Positions 46,640-57,949 of a stretch of 64,000 nt of DNA are shown here, one piece after another. The position numbers were made by a program, and so were the translations under genes. The first letter of the stretch is position 1. Each line of letters begins with the position of its first letter. The notes beneath the pieces were generated by a model. The model did not search any database. It had not been told where the DNA came from and saw only the letters and a list, made by a program, of their open reading frames with translations. Source of the DNA: Bimastos eiseni (taxonomy: Eukaryota > Annelida > Clitellata > Crassiclitellata > Lumbricidae); the NCBI GenBank assembly GCA_959347315.1, contig OY365810.1:11026728-11090727 (forward strand). The letters are read 5' to 3'.

Positions 46640-47045
46640 AGTGATACTATGTCCTCTTCAACATCATCTAATTTTCGTCTGCCTTTGTTTCTTTTTCCTT
46701 TGAATCGTCCATTTTGTGTATAGCGTGATATTTTGTCAACTCTCAGTCACTCTACGTGTCCAGAAACATCGGAGTCTTCTTCATTGAACGACTTTGTCTA
46801 TTGGATTTTTTTAATGATATCTAGTGATTGTCTTTTGTCATCGTTTGTTATTTTCTGTCGTCTTGAAACTCCTGCAATCTTTCGCCACGAAGTAATTTTT
46901 GCTGAAAGAATTCCTCTCTCATCTAGCTTCTGCGTTGTGCCATATTCAGACCCATGTAAGAAAATCAGTTGTGTCATTGTCTCCTATATTTCCATATTGT
47001 TTTCTTTCTTAATTCTCTGCATCTCCATATTCTGTTCGTCATTCA
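46640..47045 (-). pseudogene. Decayed non-LTR retrotransposon ORF2, C-terminal end
   Basis: Reading the minus strand in one frame from about 47045 gives HGSEYGTTQKLDER, then TSWRKIAGVSRRQKITNDD, then NGRFKGKRNKGRRKLDD. This is the region after the reverse transcriptase domain in RTE/jockey-like LINEs, whose members typically show YGSE-x-W-x-x, a R-x-I-x-G-x-S-R-R-D-R-x-x-N motif, and a GR-x-x-GKR-x-x-GR motif near the C-terminus. At least four in-frame stops are visible (near 46983, 46799, 46751 and 46636), so it is dead, but the frame itself is kept. No RT catalytic motif lies in the window. The plus-strand open frame over the same bases is a shadow. Family assignment below non-LTR is uncertain. 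Confidence 0.75.
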
Positions 47046-47744
47046 TTTAAATTGGGCAAATTGGGATTAGTTATAAGCAAGGTTAGATAATGAATATTTT
47101 ACCTCTAATTTAGAGTAAGGTAGAGTCACCAGAGTAAGGTTATTTCTGGTAGAACTGGGTACGTAAGGCCAGTCATAAACCACGCGCCCTAATCGCTATT
47201 AGTCGGCTGAAGACTTGTCCCTAGTACCGTCTCTGGACCTTTCCAACGCGGGAGGAAGCAACGGAGGGGCAGATTAACCCGACATAGGGGCCAGTTGGAT
47301 CTCTGGTTTAGTCAAGACTAATAATGGACTGAAATTTGGAGGGAAATCGGGAACCACAAACTCAGAGTATGGGGTCCTCGCTCCTTCGGCTCCCTCGGTA
47401 GAGCCGCCGCTGCAAGTTGTTCTTAATACTTGTCCTGGGTTTTGTTTTTTCTGGTTGGAAACGCAGACCATGTCAAAATGAAATCTTTCTTTGGTGTTGC
47501 AAATGTTTCTTTAACAGATACTGGAAGAAATGATTCCCTTTACGCAATGACGCTTGATGTATTGGATTTGAAGTCCAGACGTAGAAATAAAAGGATTATT
47601 ATATCTGCCAATGTGTCGCCAATGGCAATTGTACTGAAAAAAAGTCTATGGATGTCTATGGCTATCGGTCACCCTATGAGTACCAGACCACTGAAAAAAT
47701 ATACGTTTACACTATACGAAACACGACTATTGATATGTGAGAAA
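47046..47744. other. Gene-free stretch
   Basis: Nothing recognised; the plus frame at 47430-47789 has no motif and runs into the 17-bp array. Confidence 0.4.
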
Positions 47745-47890
47745 TGGCTTTATGTGAACAATGGTCTTACGCGAACAATGGCTTTATAAAATGAACAATG
47801 GCTTTATGGGAACAATGGCTTTGCGTGAACAATGACCTTAAATGAACAATGGCTCATGTGAACAAATGGCCTGACGTGAACAATGCGTTT
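47745..47890 (+). repeat. Degenerate 17-18-bp tandem array
   Basis: About eight units of GTGAACAATGGCTTTAC with substitutions. Confidence 0.85.
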
Positions 47891-48054
47891 AAGCAAAGCA
47901 TATGCCCGTAGGAAAACGTTAGTCTTTAATACGATATAATGTAATTACAAAATTATATTCCTTTGAGACAGCAATTTCTCTTAACAACAATTTTCTGCTC
48001 AGACCATTTTAACTCCACATATTCTGTTCCAGATATATACACCTACTCTATTTA

Positions 48055-48165
48055 TAATATATATATATTAATTGTATATATATATAGATTGTATATATAT
48101 ATACATATATATACATATATATATATTAATATATATACATTAATAAATATATATATATATTAAGG
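48055..48165. repeat. (AT)n microsatellite cluster
   Basis: ATATAT tracts with ATTAAT and ATACAT interruptions. Confidence 0.9.
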
Positions 48166-48289
48166 CACTTGTCACTCATTCCGACAATGATTCTTTTAGA
48201 CAGCAATATATGTTTATTAATCATGTCTGTTATGTTCTAAAATGTGCTACATGAAAGTCCTATAAATACATCATGTTTAACATCGACGC

Positions 48290-48640
48290 GGCGGTATCTG
48301 TTCCAATCAGACATGATCTTTCGAGTGGCATGCGATAATAAACCGTAGTAGCGCCGACTGGCTTCATCAAAGACGGCTTAGAAGTTACAGCCGAGTGCTT
48401 TAGGACTCCAGATGGGATTAATTATTAGAGATTTCAAAGGCGATGCCGCTGCGTATGGTGACGTCTTTTGGTTTGACTGAGGCAGTTGCCGACCAATCGA
48501 TTCTCCCTTTCTTCTGGTCGCTATATAGGAAACCCAACTGGAGGCAGTTTCTCCGCTCGCAGCCATTGTTTCGCTAATTAACCTGTAATTAATGCATTCA
48601 TTATTGTTGCCAGACAAGTCTTGATAATGAGAAGTCTGAA
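48290..48640. promoter_or_regulatory. Candidate enhancer: dense SOX/homeodomain/POU cluster
   Basis: Within 47 bp (48563-48609): CCATTGTT (48563-48570), CTAATTA (48574-48580), GTAATTAATGCAT (48585-48597) and CATTATTGTTG (48599-48609). Further left GGGATTA (48414-48420, Otx/bicoid type) runs into TAATTATTAG. SOX words on both sides of homeodomain/POU words are a classic metazoan neural or pluripotency enhancer layout. The segment is non-repetitive and flanked by repeats. Strongest of the islands, but still inferred from motifs only. Confidence 0.45.
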
Positions 48641-48704
48641 TAAGTCGTTGTTTTTGTTCAACTATTCTATCAGGAGATCTGTCTCAACCAAATCGGCTGC
48701 TAAA

Positions 48705-49077
48705 TTAACTCTGTCTTGATTTAAATTATTTCTAAACGTAGACCTACAAACTGCCTCAAATAGAATTACAACTAAATCGTCAATTAAACTAACTCCGTCT
48801 TGATTTAAATTATTTTCAAACGTAAGTCTACAACTGCCTTAAATAAAATTACAACCAAATCGTCAATTAAACTTACTCCGTCTTGATTTAAATTATTTGC
48901 AAACGAAGGTCTACAACTGCCTCAAAAATCTCAATTGATTGTAATTCTAATTGCGATCATTTATATAGCGTCATAGAGAGTAAGCTACTTCTAGGGTGAG
49001 TTTAATTAAATCGTGAATTAAATTAACCCCGTCTTCATTTAAGTTATTTTGAAACGTAGGCCTGCAACTTCCTTAAT
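48705..49077 (+). repeat. 84-bp tandem repeat, three units plus a displaced fourth
   Basis: CCGTCTTGATTTAAATTATT (or CTGTC) starts at 48711, 48795 and 48878, and a diverged CCGTCTTCATTTAAG at 49029. Units also contain CTACAACTGCCT and AATCGTCAATTAAAC. Each unit carries TTTAAAT and CAATTAAA. Confidence 0.9.
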
Positions 49078-49489
49078 TTAGATAAATATATGATACACAT
49101 GAGGAAGACAAAATGCGCCATAGCAACTATTTTGTATCAGACAGCTATATATTTGGTTGATTTCTAGAGTTTTAAATTTTAAAGATTTTCTCTCCAGGTC
49201 AGAGATAATGAAGAAATTTATGAATGTAGCGGAGCAATCTTGTAAGCCAGAATCCCAAGAGGAAGTCATCGGTATAAAGCGCTGGCGACCATGTTTTCTT
49301 AGCCTCGGCATACGAGGTTGATTGTCAAGCCCTACGCTTTGTCCTCCCATAGCTCAATGTTCTCATTGAAGCTGCGTTGGCTTTACGTTGCTTATGTGGG
49401 AAATAAATTAATTGAAATAAATTGTATGAATTAATCAATACGCAAGTGAAGAAGATAAACTATAAAAATGAATTAATGAATAAATAAAA
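49078..49489. other. Gene-free stretch
   Basis: Nothing recognised. Confidence 0.4.
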
Positions 49490-49740
49490 TGAATAAATCG
49501 TAGCCTGGTAATTAATTGGTTGGGGTCTATTTGAGTCATTATTACCGTTATAATCCAGAGTAAGGATTCGTTTTCCATTGCCTGAGGAAGATTTCGATCG
49601 GCCTTCTATCGTAATAAGTAGAGAGCCTTGGGATCTGAGACGAGGAAACCAGTGCTCAGCTGAAGTCAACGATGTCTGCAGGCAAACAACGAGAATTACT
49701 TGGATTTCATTAAAGTAGCAATTACGTCCAGTTTCACATC
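49490..49740. promoter_or_regulatory. Candidate regulatory island
   Basis: GGTAATTAATTGG, TCATTATTACCG and TAGCAATTACG words in non-repetitive sequence, with GTCAACGATGTCTGC. The minus frame is open for about 100 codons but has no motif. Confidence 0.3.
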
Positions 49741-49770
49741 TATAATACAAAGATAACAATTCTAGATTTC

Positions 49771-49900
49771 GTGTAACCATTACCGTGTAACCATTACCGT
49801 GTGACCATTACCGTGTAACCATTACCGTGTAACCATTATTTAACGTGATTTACCATGATTTACCGTGTAACCATGTTACCCTGATTTATCGTGTAACCAT
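49771..49900 (+). repeat. 14-bp tandem array, decaying
   Basis: GTGTAACCATTACC units, four to five regular then scrambled to about 49900. Confidence 0.9.
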
Positions 49901-49993
49901 TCTGATGAATCTTATTCTGCGAGAATCTTAGAATCTTTGATGAATCTTATTCTACGAGACCGATTCACAACTGTTACACTGATAATAAAAGAT

Positions 49994-50068
49994 GGGGCAC
50001 GAAAAAGTGCCGAATGGATGGAGCGAGGATTGATAACGCGGAGAGGACGGGTTCGAATGTTTCTCCTC
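49994..50068 (+). repeat. tRNA-like segment
   Basis: AATGGATGGAGCG (A-box-like), GAGGATTGATAACGCGG (anticodon-arm-like) and GACGGGTTCGAATG (B box). Ends do not pair well; probably a tRNA-derived relic. Confidence 0.45.
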
Positions 50069-51132
50069 TTGAGGCTACAGTGTAAGAACCTCAATCGAGT
50101 CCATAGCGTACAATTGCGTTGATTCTCTCTGTCTTATGTTCGTCTGTGCACTTGCAAACTTAACGGGAGAGGTGGTATCATATACAGTTTTATTGCAAAT
50201 AAGATCCCACGTTGTTGTAGACCATTAAGTAAAATATGACCACAGCACAATGTTCATTACGATGACTTTTGTCACAGGTCATGACGTAAAATAACACGAT
50301 ACGATATCTCAATGACGTTGTTCACATTTGACATGATTCCCCAGTTTCACTATCAGCGTAATTACACGAATCGAAGCTATGTTAAATCGTACAATGCATC
50401 AAGGCGTATTGGGAAATTTCCAGTTCAGATGGTCTCATAAGCTTATATGGTGTTCACAATATTGAGACTACGGTTTCTGGTCTTTCCTAGACAACCTCAC
50501 TGACATGACGCAGCGATCATGAATGGCGTTATAGAACTATGGTGTTGATAGATGATCGTCGACCACTGAACGAGGGGTGTGAGAAATAGATCACGTGGCA
50601 GATGAGGACCTGAGGCGCCTCTAGTGAGCGGAGAATGAACAAGAACACTAGGATCGAGTCTGGGATTGTATACGGTACATGGGGGAAACCAATCGGTAAA
50701 CAGAGGAGAAATTGAGACAATCGCAAGTAGTCGTGAACCAATAATGCCAGCGTGAAAAAAACGTTCACTGCAGTTAATTCTGATGAGCTGGACGATGTCT
50801 AAGCGCAGACGCACCAATTGTTGGCACGCTGTGTAGAAAATAAGTCATCAGCGTCTAACTTCCGTTTATGAGATAATTTCTCTCTTATATAAATGCGACG
50901 TTTCTGAAAGAAATTTGCACGGGGTGTAAAGAGAATAAAACTATCTGAAGATCTGTGTTTGTACGATATATATTAGAACAATTGTTGCCCTCCACTTATC
51001 ACTGTTTGCTTACTCATACGCCCACACATATTTTCTTAATGATGCCGTTTATTCCAACGCAACGCTACTCTGACTTATTTCCAAGGCGAATTATTATATT
51101 ATAAGTGCTCAGTAACTCATATCTATAAATAT

Positions 51133-51164
<32 letters not shown>

Positions 51165-51959
51165 CATATATATATATATTCGGCCTGTGACAATACTTAT
51201 CTAATTTTCTCTTCCAACTTCCTTGTGTATACTGCTCCTACTTACATTACCGCTCTACTGTTTTCGTTTAACTGCTCTTTGCATATAGTGTGCTTGCTGC
51301 AAATACTAACTGTTCTTTATTTCAATGTGTTTCAGTTTTGATCATAGTTAACTAGTGAAGGCCTCATATTGTTGGTATTTATATTATGAAACCATTTGCT
51401 ATTTTTGTCAATACATGCGTATGTAACCCTGTCAAAGGGACCTTGTTGCTTCCTGTAAAACCAACAAATATCTTGACTTTGACTGTTATAATTATAATTT
51501 TTAAACAAGTCTCTATAAAGGCCATGGTCACGTAAAGGTAGGTGTTGATTTTGAAACACTCTGCATTAGCGTTACTTTGTCATAAAAACAGCGACAGAGA
51601 GTTAAGGTTTCAGATATAATAATTAAACTTTACTCCTTACCTTTTAAACCCACACAACATGTCTTAGGATGAAGTTCAATTTTTACTTGGAAATTGGGCT
51701 CATTAGTATTGATAAGTAGATCCAGTTTGATTGCTACCGTTGACTTTTACCTCGTATTCCATTTTAACTTCAACAAGAAACCAATGAAGCAACTCGATGT
51801 CCAGCGCTTTCGAATCAAGCGCCTTAGGATAACAATCACCCACCCATTCGTCTCTTCTACCTCTTCCTTTGTTCTGATATTTAAACACCGCTCGCCACAT
51901 ATTCTGTCTTAATTGGCTGATTTTCGTCTGAAGCTAGTACAGATGATGAGGTAACTATA
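50069..51959. other. Gene-free stretch
   Basis: AT tract at 51130-51180. Overlapping minus frames at 50497-50817 and 50529-50768 have no motif. No exon recognised. Confidence 0.4.
51130..51180. repeat. (AT)n microsatellite
   Basis: TATATATATATACATATATA-type tract. Confidence 0.9.
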
Positions 51960-52560
51960 CTGAACATTGTTATGCTCGGTGCAGTTATCCCATTTCCCCA
52001 CCAGTTATGCATCCTTCCATTCTCCTTCCGCTCCACTCGGGCGCAGTCTCCACCGTCATCACCATCCGCACCCCCATCATCATCTGCCGCCGCATCCAGA
52101 ACGGCAGTTGCGTCCGCACACTGTAGCCTCCATATTCTCATCATCGTCGCCGCCGCGAATAAAATAGAATATTGACCTCGGAAGACAAGTCGACTACTCG
52201 AGCGCCGCCATTGCCGAGTCTCGACATAATTATGGGCATTGTCGTTCCCGGCAAATTGTTTCCCCCTATTATCCCTCGGGCGAACACACATTGTTAGCGA
52301 ACATATGTGTAATTAGGACGGACGCTGACGGATGCACCAACGCACACACCGACCGACTAACTGACGGACGGACGGACGGACAGACGAACCAACGACCGGC
52401 TCAGCGTGGGCAATTAGAAGACAGACGCGTGCGCAGGCTCTGGTATTCGCGCTCCTTCGTACAGATTCGTTGGGTTTCCGTCAGAGCGACGCCAACAAAG
52501 TCGGGAAATGTACGTATGTCGTGTATTCGTCCAAGTTGCTATTAGCGGTTTGTACTTGTT
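51960..52560. promoter_or_regulatory. Candidate regulatory island, CpG-rich
   Basis: The perfect palindrome CATAATTATG (52225-52234) is followed by GCATTGTC (52237-52244, SOX-like); GTGTAATTAGGACGG lies further right. Elevated CpG with a (GGAC)n patch near 52363. Open frames on both strands lack motifs. Confidence 0.35.
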
Positions 52561-53353
52561 AAGCGGTGCAATTTGCGTCGTTAAGTTGCCGAAGGGACTG
52601 CTATGCGCTTTCTGAGTTGGTCGGCGGCGTCTTGGGAAGGCTGAATGTTGCGGAGGAAAGTTGATGATAACGGAATGTTCGTTGCAGTTGAAGATATTTG
52701 ATGTGGGCAGAGATGCGGTCTATTCTTCTCGTGTGATTAATTAACCGAGATATGAGAAGCGTAACAGAGGTCATACGGTTATTGTAGAAAAGACGGGTGA
52801 CTTTGCGTCACGTGACGGAAGACAAAGTTGAGCTGAGGCAGACAGTGTATTGATTTTCAAAGAGACTCCTCTTTGAAATTCAAAGTTGAAGACATAAACC
52901 TATAGATCCAGCTAAATTGAAGACAGAATATGCGGCGAGCGGTATTTAGATAGCAGTACAAACTCTGGGGTAGAAGAGATCAAAGGGTTATTGTTATTCT
53001 AAGGCGTTTGATCTGAAAGCGCTGAACGAAGAGTTGCTTTATTGTTTTCTTGCTGAAGTTAAAATGGAATACGAAGTAATTGTGCTTATTTGCTGCTCAA
53101 CGATGTCAGCAGTGACTGTTTAAAGTTAATTGCACAACGTTTATCGGTTATTGTGATCAAATTGGAAACCGGAAGGTAAAGTTTTAATTGAGTTTTTTCT
53201 GTATTTCTTGCTGAAAATGTAGTTAACAACTTCACGTTATTATGATTAATTAGCAGAATGTATCCTAACATAACGACTGATCTTGATTTCGCGCATGCTT
53301 ACCTGAGTGTGCGCTGGTTTGGTCATGTTTTTATATATACTTACGTCTACGAA
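52561..53353. other. Gene-free stretch
   Basis: Nothing recognised. Confidence 0.4.
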
Positions 53354-53645
53354 AGCATGACTGTATGTATGTCACGTATGACTGTATGTATGTCACGTAT
53401 GATTGTATGTATGTCACGTATGACTGTATGTATGTCACGTATGACTGTATGTATGTCACGTATGACTGTATGTATGTCACGTATGACTGTATGTATGTCA
53501 CGTATGACTATGTATGTCACATATGACTGTATGTATGTCACGTATGACTGTATGTATGTCACGTATGACTGTATGTATGTCACGTATGACTATGTATGTC
53601 ACATATGACTGTATGTATGTCACGTATGACTGTATGTATGTGTAT
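53354..53645 (+). repeat. 21-bp tandem array, about fourteen units
   Basis: Unit GACTGTATGTATGTCACGTA plus T. Two units (near 53507 and 53589) carry a 2-bp deletion and an ACAT variant, so an 84-bp block was apparently duplicated within the array. It translates as MTVCMSR heptads until the deletion shifts the frame; coding is unlikely. Confidence 0.95.
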
Positions 53646-54518
53646 ATACAGGACATTCTCTTTAAGCGAAACCTTTGTCGAGATATATTAGTATTATTAT
53701 TGAGCCTGTATATGCGTAGCGGAATATTACATGGTAGACATCATGAATCGAATCGGTGTCACTTTTAAGTGTAACTTAAATTGTAGCCATTGTATTCATG
53801 AATTCTGAATTGTATCCATATGTGGATGTATGGAGGAATGCAAGTATGTATATATATTGTATATACAATATACATGCATGTATACGTGTACGTATACCTG
53901 CGAAGGTACGCATTTAGAATGAGAAGGACATTTATGAAAAACATAATTGTGGAACTGTAATGAATGACGTGAGTCGCGGGTCGTTCAACTAGAACACGGT
54001 GTTCCTTTAAGAAATAGAGATACAAATTAGTCGTCCACATGTGTTGAGAACAAATGACACATAGATGGTATATGAGTGATTTAGTAGGCCGTGGGCCGTA
54101 GGGTAAACAGTGTGTCATTCGCCTTCTGTGTCGTTTATCTCTTCCCCTTCGAACCTCGACGACTGGCCTGCCTCTGGCCAGAAAACTCATCATTGCGTTT
54201 GTCCATGGACTCTTGCTATTGTGGTTTTACTCTGGGAATTTGAGCCTCCCACCCCATTATTCTCTGGTCATACATGCATTTTTCTGTTGGCGACTAGCCA
54301 CATTAGCTTTAATATATAAGTGTGAATACTGAAATGATGTAGCTTTGAGACAGCAATAAACTCAATTACGTTATAATACATCCACATAGATATTTCCGTT
54401 TACACCCACTGTACAAGGCTTAGGATTCTCATAATGACTATCTTGTAACCATTGGCGCTGGTCATTCGTATCCAAGACTGAAAGACTGTTGCTGATACCT
54501 TGGATTGCCTACTCTGTT
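53646..54518. other. Gene-free stretch
   Basis: Small palindromic TTGTATATACAA at about 53858-53869. No exon recognised. Confidence 0.4.
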
Positions 54519-54838
54519 AACTGTCAGTTTCTGTGTATATATAGTGTCCGAAGGTTCGATAGTCCGAAGATTGCATGGTGTCCGGTGGATAGGTGATAAG
54601 ATTGCGGCTTTAATGGTAGCTGGATTGATGAAAAGAATTATGTTTGGCTAGAAACGACTCTTTTCATTCATCCAGGCTCCAGCTTCTATTTAGGCATGAT
54701 TCTTTTCATATCAATTCAGCTCCCGGTTTTACACATTCTTTTCATCAATTAATCCAGCTTCCAGTTAAATTAATGTCGTAGTATAGAATCTTCGGACTAT
54801 CGAACCTTCGGACGATTGAGCGGACACCAACTGTCAGT
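54519..54838. mobile_element. Fold-back DNA element with 27-bp perfect arms
   Basis: The 27 bases at 54546-54572 (starting GTCCGAAGGTTCGATAGTCC) are the exact reverse complement of 54787-54813. A second pair, GGATTGATGAAAAGAAT near 54623 and its reverse complement near 54743-54766, lies inside with a small insertion. The outermost GTGTCCG (54544-54550) pairs with CGGACAC (54821-54827). AACTGTCAGT flanks both sides (54519-54528 and 54829-54838). A 10-bp direct repeat would fit a Mutator-like MITE, but the left TIR starts 15 bp inside it, so the class is open. Confidence 0.7.
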
Positions 54839-55964
54839 CTTCTTGCCCTTCTTTCTCTTCTTCCTTTTCATTAGCCGTCTGTCCGATGCCGCTCTCTTCT
54901 CTGGTGGTAGCTCCAATGGCCTCGCTGACCTGACGATGTGCTCTGCCATTCAAAGCTCTCCTTAAAAGTACAATCTTTTCTTATCCAACCTAATGTGATC
55001 TAATTACTTCCATAGCTCTATTATAGCGCATCAAATCTCGACGATCTCTTTATTGTCGATATAAGTTAATGTTATTGGTGAGCCTGTACGAAATACGATA
55101 ATTCACAGGGAAACTCAGGTACATAGGGCTACAACGGACAAAGCATGTCACGTTGCTTGTCAAGTCAAACGGGGAAGAAGTTGCAACCCTACCTAATGGA
55201 AATTTGGCAACCGTCCGGATTAACCCAAAGTCGCAAACGCTTTGACGCAGTGCTCATGAATTAGATGGTGCCCTGCGCTTGGCTTTTGTGTAGACTCCGA
55301 TGGGAGGGACCATCCATAGAAGACGTGTTTGGACTCTGTATCATATTATGATTATGTTTCATATGGCGAATGCTTTTAGGATTTTACTTCAGGATCTAGA
55401 TTGTGTTTCCGCTGCCTCTTCGACTTGAAAAACAATAACAGAGTATTACTTAAAGAAAAGATATTCTAGACCGCTTCAGAGGGTGAGCCCCAGCTGGGCC
55501 TAACAAAGTCATAGAGTTCAACCAGTTCAGGGCAAATAGAAGCAAAAGGCAAAGAAAAGAAAGAACGTAGAATTGCGAAGAGCTGAGAAGAAAGAAGAAA
55601 GTTTTGCAGAACTGACAGCATATGAAGGGTAACTTATAGATATGGGTGATTACGTGAACGCCGTAAAAAGCCTGATGGAAAAGTACGGCTAACGATAGTG
55701 CATCAATGCAATGATCAAATTTCCACGAGTGAGATCACAACACTGTAACACGTGAGACTAATAGATTAATAGATTAATCTACTAGACTAATGACTAATAG
55801 ATTAGACGTTGCTGTTATGAGTGGAAATTGAACACAATCTGATTAAATGCAATTTAAATGTTTTTATGCTATCCTAAAGGGGCTATTTCAAGTTATATAA
55901 ATTTACATAAAAATGTTAATTAGTTAACTTATTCATTCATTCTTTCCTTCATTCATCCAATGAA
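54839..55964. other. Gene-free stretch
   Basis: Nothing recognised. Confidence 0.4.
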
Positions 55965-56010
55965 CTTATATAGCGCCCCACCACAACCTGCACAGAGGCG
56001 CTTCTATTCC
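55965..56010 (+). repeat. Dispersed repeat family C, copy 2
   Basis: ACTTATATAGCGCCCCACCA followed by CAGAGGCGCTTCTATTCC. Confidence 0.55.
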
Positions 56011-56204
56011 ATGCAACTCCGGTTATGAAGAACAGTATTTAGTACGACTTCACGCATACATATATCATACATTCATTCGTACATACGAGCATATATACAT
56101 CAAACATGCATGCATGCAGGAAACTTACGGATATGTGTGTATACATTATAAAAGCATCAGATGTATAAGATGCGTTTAAGGCTTGACGTATATGTTTTTA
56201 TTTA

Positions 56205-56315
56205 TAAATAAATAAATAAATATATGTAAATAATATATATATTGTATATATATATGATATGTACATAAACATTATGGTAACTGTTCTGTCTGTTCTTATA
56301 TATATATTTATAGAT
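56205..56315. repeat. AT/AAAT-rich patch before the coding exon
   Basis: AATAAATAAATAAATATATG and ATATATATTG runs, part of the presumed intron upstream of the exon at 56333. Confidence 0.7.
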
Positions 56316-56332
56316 ATACTTTTCTCTTGTAG

Positions 56333-56949
56333 CAATGTCGTCACTGGATAGAACTGCCGTGTCTTCTCGTTCCAGCGTTGACACTTGGTACCTCGGAGGT
56401 TCAATAGGTGGTGGGATAGGTGGTGGAATAGGAGGAGGAGGTGTTCCATTGCCCTTCGAACACAGAGCAATTGCCTTTCCCTCTGAAGGACGTGATTTCG
56501 GAGGTGTGGCTCGAGACCCTCGCGACCGTAAGACGCCTCAGAGACCGAGTCACCACGAGGGTCCGGTCAAGGTCAAGGACAGTCCCTCACCTCGGCCTCA
56601 GACTCAGCGCTGCAGCTGCTGCACCGAATCCACCTGCGCTGACACACACGGCGGCTCGACGAACCCGCGGAAATTCCGGACTTTCGTCGTCAATAACAAC
56701 GTTAGCGACTTCACAGCCGCGGGAATGGAGGACCGAGATAGTGGCGCCTTAGCAACGAAGCAGGAGGAGGTGGAGGGGGAGGAAGACGAGAGGACGTCGA
56801 GAGGAATACGAGAGGATATAATGGATAGCATTCGGGCAGTCATCACTTCAGCGGAGACCTTGGACGAGAAGCAGAGGAAGCTGAACTCAATGATCAACCA
56901 GTTACAATCATTGAAAGAAAACCTCACGAAGGAACAAGAACGACTTACG
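56333..56949 (+). CDS. Unrecognised glycine-rich/coiled-coil protein, long exon
   Basis: A 617-nt exon bounded by CTCTTGTAG (AG at 56331-56332) and GTAAGA (56950-56955). An ATG at 56335 opens 205 codons in phase 0 to the donor. It may be the true start or, since the exon begins two bases earlier, an internal methionine. Order of features: a serine/arginine-rich start; GGSIGGGIGG-type glycine repeats (about residues 21-36); a basic proline-rich part (50-90); a CSCC cysteine cluster (93-96) with another cysteine at 101; an acidic stretch (EEVEGEEDE, 144-152); and from about 158 to the donor a leucine/lysine/glutamate heptad segment (KLNSMINQLQSL) predicted to be coiled coil. The codon use and the acidic/coiled part look truly coding. 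I do not recognise the family; cytoskeletal, centrosomal or adaptor proteins have such layouts but nothing is decisive. Confidence 0.75.
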
Positions 56950-57037
56950 GTAAGAGATCACTTACTCACGCACGATCCGTAATTGTAATCGCGAGATTAC
57001 AATTCGCGAGATATGTTCCAGTGAACGCATAGCTACG

Positions 57038-57062
57038 AGAATCAGCTTATTCATAGGCGCTT
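57038..57062 (+). repeat. Family B word
   Basis: ATCAGCTTATTCATAGGCGC, matching the 11598 and 12010 words. Short fragment only. Confidence 0.4.
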
Positions 57063-57244
57063 AGTCAAAGTAATTCTCGTAGATGACTTTATAGAGCTCT
57101 GCATTGTGCTTCGTACAATGCTCTTCACATCAGAGAAGTAACAGAAAGATTTACATCCAGTGGAACTTTAGGGTGACGCCTCATTTTGACGTTGAGCTGC
57201 GACATCGATCGACATATTACTAGTGTCGTATCGTATATGACAAC

Positions 57245-57320
57245 TTATATCGCGCTTCTTATAACAGTACTATAGCTATTAAAAAGCGCTCTCACCGTGA
57301 CAGCCCCGAAGAAATAAGCG
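57245..57320 (+). repeat. Dispersed repeat family C, copy 3
   Basis: TTATATCGCGCTTCTTATAA, then CAGTACTATAGCTATT, then AAGCGCTC. The CAGTACTATAGCTATT block is shared with the copy at 58850. Confidence 0.6.
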
Positions 57321-57949
57321 CTTCAGTATGTGGGCATATGTTCTCCTGACCTGGTTACTCATTTGGTCATTGCAGAAAAAGAAGTGATGATGATGATGAT
57401 GATTGTGAAGACGACGATTATGCTCATAATGATGATCATATGTAGGCAGGTCAACCATGTATGACAGGTATGCTATCTCTGACGCTGTCATCATCTCCAC
57501 CATCATTACGTCGACGAAAGACAGTTACGATGATAACGAAATCGATGATGGAGAAGAGGGTGATGATGACGATGATGATGATGATAATAATAATAATAAT
57601 AATAATAGTGAAAAAACTGATGACGGATTATAAAGGAGCTTCATCGTACATGAAATAACATCTACAGCATTTGCCAAAACAAATTCCAAATAAGCATTCA
57701 GTCATCAGGTTAGGTTATCTTGACAAAAATTCATGACAGGGGCAAACAATACTGATAAGCAGATCAGCATTCACCTCCACCGCCACGGCCATACCAGCTA
57801 CTTATAGCAGCATCACTCATCACCCTCCGGAGGGGCAGATGGGTGTCATAATCACAAAGCGGGCCATCGTTTGACGCCCCTCCCCCCAACGTCACCCGAC
57901 CCTACGAATTCCACTCGAACTCTCCCACACCCCCACTTTCTCATACCCA

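Noticed and set aside
17652..50068. Functional tRNA genes at the tRNA-like segments
   Set aside because: None has paired acceptor stems and both intact A and B boxes; they look like relics or SINE heads.
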